DNA of 64,000 bases from JANQKX01 sp039028695 (GTDB taxonomy: Bacteria > Pseudomonadota > Alphaproteobacteria > Kiloniellales > Kiloniellaceae): contig JBCCHN010000003.1 in NCBI GenBank assembly GCA_039028695.1, forward strand, positions 1 to 64,000, written 5' to 3'. This document shows, piece by piece, positions 60,742 to 64,000 of this stretch. Position numbers and translations under genes: made by a program. Numbering within the stretch: the stretch's first letter is position 1; each line of letters opens with the position of its first letter. The notes under the pieces were generated by a model that saw only the letters and a program-made list of their open reading frames with translations, was not told the DNA's origin and did no database searches.

Positions 60742-60893
60742 TCGATCCTCTGAACTCTGACGGGTGGAGTCATGAAACGGCGGCCATCCGAACACCGCGC
60801 CGTCTCTTCTGTCAAGCGCCCCAAACTGCTTCATCGATAGCCAAGGCGGATGTCATACTGTAGCGTTATTAGGCACAAGTGAGTAGGGGACGG

Positions 60894-62279
60894 ATGACCG
60901 GCGACCAAAACAATCAAGCAACTGCTTTGGACGGGCCATCCATCCTGGCGCGCTTGGACCGATTGCCGGTCTGGCCGTACCCCAAGTCCGTGCTTTGGAT
61001 CGTGGGTTTTGGCTTCTTTTTTGCTTTTTTCGACATCGTGACCATCGGCTTTGCCGTGCCGGTGGTGGCCAAGCAGTTCGGCATCTCCTCGGAGCTGGCC
61101 GCCTGGGCCATCACCGCTAGCCTGATCGGCTATATCTTCGGATCCTTCTTCGACAGTCGGATCGCCGACCGATGGGGCCGTCGGGTCAGCCTCCTGATCT
61201 CCGTCGCCTTTTTCACCGTCGGGTCCTTGTTGTCGGCGACCAGTCCCGACATCTGGTGGTTGATCTTTTGGCGCTTAATTTCTGGCATGGGGATCGGCGC
61301 CGAGATTTCGGCAGTCAGCACCTATTTGGGCGAGCTCTCGCCGGCACCCCGCCGCGGCCGCAACACGGCTTGGGCCATTGCGGCGGGTATGTTGGGCTTT
61401 GCCGTGGTGCCCTTTGCCGCCCTTGCTTTGGTGCCCCATTTCGACTGGGGCTGGCGGGCACTTTTTGTTGTCGGTGGGTTGGGCGGCTTGGTCATTGGCC
61501 TTATGCGGCGCGGTCTGCCGGCCTCGGCCCATTGGCTGGTGTGCCATGGCCGCCTAGCGCAGGCCGAGGCGGAGGTCGCGGCAGCCGAACAGCGGGTTAG
61601 GGCTCAGCTGGACGATGACCTACCGCCGCCCCAAGTGCGCGCCGATTGCACGCCTATCGGTCATAGCGCGCTCAGCGATCTGATCCGGCCGCCTTACCTA
61701 AGGCGTCTGATTCTCATGACCGCGGTGTGGTTCATTTATTACCTTGGCAACTACGGCTGGCTTACCTTGGCGCCCACCCTCTTTGTAAAGGAAGGCTACA
61801 GCCTGGCCCACAGCATATCTTTTATGGTTCTAACCGGAATCGGGTTTGTGGTGGGGGCGGTCTGTGCCGCTTGGATCAGCGACCGGCAGGAACGTAAATC
61901 CACGGTGGCGCTTATCTGTTTGGCTTGGGCCGTGTCCCTGGCGGCTATCGGAAGCGAGCCGTCCATGGTCATCATCATGGTTTGCGGCTTTATCGCCTCG
62001 ACCACCATCGGACTGCTGATCCCGATCCTCTACACCTATACGGCGGAAAACTTCCCCACCGGCATCCGGGCTACCGGTGTGTCCGCGACCGATGGCATGG
62101 GTCATTTGGGCGGCGCTTTGGCGCCGGTAGCGGTTCTGGCCGCCTTCGGCCATTGGGGTTTTGTCGGTGCTTTTTATCTTATGGCCCTAACCGGCGTGGC
62201 TACGGCCCTTCTCCTTCTCTTTGGCGTGCGCACAACCGGCCGATCCCTGGACGAAATCTCACGATCGGCTTCGAAATAA
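60894..62279 (+). CDS. MFS transporter, sugar-porter/aromatic-acid type
   Basis: 461 residues from the ATG at 60894 (TAGGGGACGG upstream); GTG at 60879 is less likely. Twelve membrane segments. Motif GSFFDSRIADRWGRRVSLL after segment 2, RLISGMGIGAEISAVSTYLGELSP in segment 4–5, and SDRQERKSTVA between 8 and 9 are typical of the SP/AAHS groups (metabolite:H+ symporters). Segment 11 has FPTGIRATGVSATDGMGHLGG, with the fungal-like RATG motif of inorganic/organic acid porters. Substrate unknown. Divergent from the DUF3604 gene with about 150 bases between. Confidence 0.9.
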   Translation: MTGDQNNQATALDGPSILARLDRLPVWPYPKSVLWIVGFGFFFAFFDIVTIGFAVPVVAKQFGISSELAAWAITASLIGYIFGSFFDSRIADRWGRRVSLLISVAFFTVGSLLSATSPDIWWLIFWRLISGMGIGAEISAVSTYLGELSPAPRRGRNTAWAIAAGMLGFAVVPFAALALVPHFDWGWRALFVVGGLGGLVIGLMRRGLPASAHWLVCHGRLAQAEAEVAAAEQRVRAQLDDDLPPPQVRADCTPIGHSALSDLIRPPYLRRLILMTAVWFIYYLGNYGWLTLAPTLFVKEGYSLAHSISFMVLTGIGFVVGAVCAAWISDRQERKSTVALICLAWAVSLAAIGSEPSMVIIMVCGFIASTTIGLLIPILYTYTAENFPTGIRATGVSATDGMGHLGGALAPVAVLAAFGHWGFVGAFYLMALTGVATALLLLFGVRTTGRSLDEISRSASK

Positions 62280-62292
62280 CAGGCGGGTATGG

Positions 62293-63957
62293 TCAAGTGC
62301 CCCAAGGCCATGCGCGCACCAAAAGGCGGCCCCTGAAGCCGGGTTTGGGTTTGTCCCTGGTTCTCTGTTTAAACCCGATAGGCACGTCGAATTCCCAGAA
62401 TTCATCGTTTACCCAATCCAACTTGACCACTTCTTCAGGCCTATTTTTGTTGTTGTTCAGCGATGATAATCGGTAACTCACACGGGTATCCTTGCCTTTC
62501 AGCAAGACATGAAAGGTCAGGGTCTCCTGGAACAGTTGGCCGCCCTCAAAATGCTCGTCGAACCAGAATTGCTTGTCGATTTCATAGACCGGCACCTGTA
62601 TGCCCAAATCGATCCGGAACGCCATCTTTTCGCCTTCTTGAGTGCTGCCAGTTGTCTTTTTTTTGGCACCGCCTTTCGCAGGTTTGTTTGTAATGGCGCT
62701 TTTCAGGAGATATCCGCTGAACAGGTAAACCGGTTCTTGCGTGTGGGCAAGGTCCTCATATTTTTTGCGTAAGGCCGACTCCTGTGTCACCCGGCGTTCG
62801 TTGACAAAAACCCCGAGCCCGCGAATGGCGGCGGCTGACTCGATATAATAGGCGGCTTTGATTCGGCTACGGTCCTCGCCGACTTGGGCTTCCACCTCTT
62901 CAGGCAAGGTTATTTGATCGACGACCAACCTAATTTCCACCCGGATATTGCCGAACAAAAACCGTCTAAGGTTTTGATAGCCTTCCTCAGAGTTGACGAT
63001 GCCGTAGTGACCGCTATGACTGCGGTGGACAAAAGCGCGGGGCGCCTTGTCGACGGCCGCGTTTTTGATCATCACGAGTCCATCGCTCAGAGGACCTGTC
63101 CCTTTTTTTGAGAGGCCGAAGAAGGCTGAGTAATCCCGATAATTGGTGCCGACGAGGCAGAAAAAGCGATTGGGATCGAAAGCGCCGTTCAAGGAAGAGA
63201 CGTTCTCGCTCCCTTTCGGCAAGGCAAGGTACTCGCACATGTAGTCGCGGTTAAAATTGCGCACATGCAGCCAATCCAAACGCCCGAAGTCGCCAACGTT
63301 GAACCCGGCAACTTCAATTCCGTTATGAGGGGTTGCGTAGGTAAACACCTTGTCCACCATCTGGTCGGCGGGAAGTTTGCCCAATTCCAATTCTTTTGCT
63401 TCCGCTGCCTGATCCTTAGCCGATGGGACCTTAGGATCCTCCGGGTCTTCTCCATAGACCGCCTTGAGCCCATGTATGCACAGGTTTTGCAGGTAGCAGC
63501 GACAAATAAGGCCGCCCATTGAGTGGGCGACCAGATAGACCTTGAAGTTCTTGCGGGCTTTGGCGCTCTTGCCGCAAACGTGGTCGCGGACTTTTAAGAT
63601 GAATCTCCGCAGGTCTCGCGCGAAATTGGGGATGGTGCGTTTTTCCCCATCCCCGATATCTTCGGAAACCTGTTCGTAATACCGGAAAATCCAGACGCTC
63701 TTGGCGGGAACTTTTTCTCCCGGTCGAACAAAGTCACCATCCTTGTAGGCATCTTGATAACCCTCATCTTTCATCAACCTGATGAGGGGCGATTCGAAAA
63801 TGAAACGCTTGATATCCCCCTCGTAATCTTGGCGAACCTTTGTGGCGCCCAGGTTAAACCCCATATAGGGTGTAGCGACGGTTTCCTCGATCTCGCTGCG
63901 GGTTGCGGCATAGCCGCGCACATAGATGATGGGATAGTATGGTGCTTCGATGGCCAT
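62293..63957 (-). CDS. Alpha/beta-hydrolase (lipase/esterase-like, PGAP1 type)
   Basis: 554 residues, complete. YPIIYVRGYAATRSE is the oxyanion strand typical of lipases, VYLVAHSMGGLICRCYL has the nucleophile elbow (GHSMGG-like, AHSMGG; Ser about 148), and TYATPHNG marks PGAP1-like and lipase members. HSGHYGIVN may hold the catalytic His. The C-terminal 230 residues form a second beta-rich domain with a Lys-rich linker (KPAKGGAKKK). No signal peptide is visible, so it may act in the cytoplasm or leave by another route. ATG preceded by GGGAGGCG. Convergent with the MFS gene. Confidence 0.85.
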   Translation of the reverse strand: MAIEAPYYPIIYVRGYAATRSEIEETVATPYMGFNLGATKVRQDYEGDIKRFIFESPLIRLMKDEGYQDAYKDGDFVRPGEKVPAKSVWIFRYYEQVSEDIGDGEKRTIPNFARDLRRFILKVRDHVCGKSAKARKNFKVYLVAHSMGGLICRCYLQNLCIHGLKAVYGEDPEDPKVPSAKDQAAEAKELELGKLPADQMVDKVFTYATPHNGIEVAGFNVGDFGRLDWLHVRNFNRDYMCEYLALPKGSENVSSLNGAFDPNRFFCLVGTNYRDYSAFFGLSKKGTGPLSDGLVMIKNAAVDKAPRAFVHRSHSGHYGIVNSEEGYQNLRRFLFGNIRVEIRLVVDQITLPEEVEAQVGEDRSRIKAAYYIESAAAIRGLGVFVNERRVTQESALRKKYEDLAHTQEPVYLFSGYLLKSAITNKPAKGGAKKKTTGSTQEGEKMAFRIDLGIQVPVYEIDKQFWFDEHFEGGQLFQETLTFHVLLKGKDTRVSYRLSSLNNNKNRPEEVVKLDWVNDEFWEFDVPIGFKQRTRDKPKPGFRGRLLVRAWPWGT

Positions 63958-64000
63958 TTTGACGCCTCCCCATTTTGTACTCTAAACACCTACGACGTGC

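Overview
The window looks like chromosome of an alphaproteobacterium, probably of the Rhodospirillales type. The evidence is gene order and protein character: murA–DUF2948–hisG–hisD–UPF0262–LMW phosphatase–infA–maf–RNase E/G–yacG is a typical alphaproteobacterial block. A LOV histidine kinase, a PilZ-tailed chemoreceptor and a cyoABCD quinol oxidase also fit. Most of the window is GC-rich and densely coded. Two stretches are clearly more AT-rich: positions 1 to about 3500, and about 47.8 to 51.1 kb.

Layout. 1–4850: the end of an integrated element. It holds a TPR protein piece, a two-gene cassette (200-residue unknown protein plus a reverse transcriptase resembling antiphage RTs) behind a strong-looking promoter, and a tyrosine integrase. 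The element abuts the 5' half of an elongator tRNA-Met gene that is cut at the anticodon loop. 5.2–9.0 kb: a LOV blue-light-type sensor kinase, a single-domain response regulator and a chemoreceptor in one direction. 9.1–13.0 kb: a polytopic membrane protein, then a tight group of DUF2304–GT2 glycosyltransferase, methyltransferase and GtrA flippase-like protein. 13.2 kb: tRNA-Thr(GGT). 13.6–22.9 kb: the housekeeping block (dcd, murA, hisG, hisD, infA, maf, RNase E/G, yacG). 22.9–29.5 kb: an MFS transporter, a Xre regulator, an OmpA-type lipoprotein, a TPR/oxygenase-like protein and an AI-2E family permease.

29.9–42.0 kb: a DUF547 protein, a membrane mannosyltransferase-like protein coupled to a GT2, NhaA, a DUF6134–SDR–NTF2-like operon, a YaiI protein, an unusual Lon-N-domain fusion, a LysR regulator and an orphan solute-binding protein. 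42.5–46.7 kb: cyoABCD. 46.7–55.4 kb: mostly minus-strand accessory genes. These are two tandem TIGR03067-like proteins, two tandem CelD/FemAB-like acyltransferases with a decayed GNAT gene fused to the tail of one, a GNAT, a sulfotransferase, a LysE exporter, a TerB protein and a polysaccharide deacetylase; one Asp-rich secreted protein lies on the plus strand. 55.5–64.0 kb: an Fpg/Nei glycosylase, a repeat-built membrane protein, a DUF3604 protein, an MFS transporter and an alpha/beta hydrolase.

The best candidate for an undescribed system is the RT plus 200-residue protein cassette at 1.0–3.5 kb. It has its own promoter with a 16-bp palindrome over the −35 element and sits next to the integrase. 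Other points of interest are the Lon-N fusion, three dispersed paralogues of one small secreted protein family, and a 2OG-oxygenase-like domain that has lost its iron ligands. All assignments come from reading motifs by eye; no database search was run.
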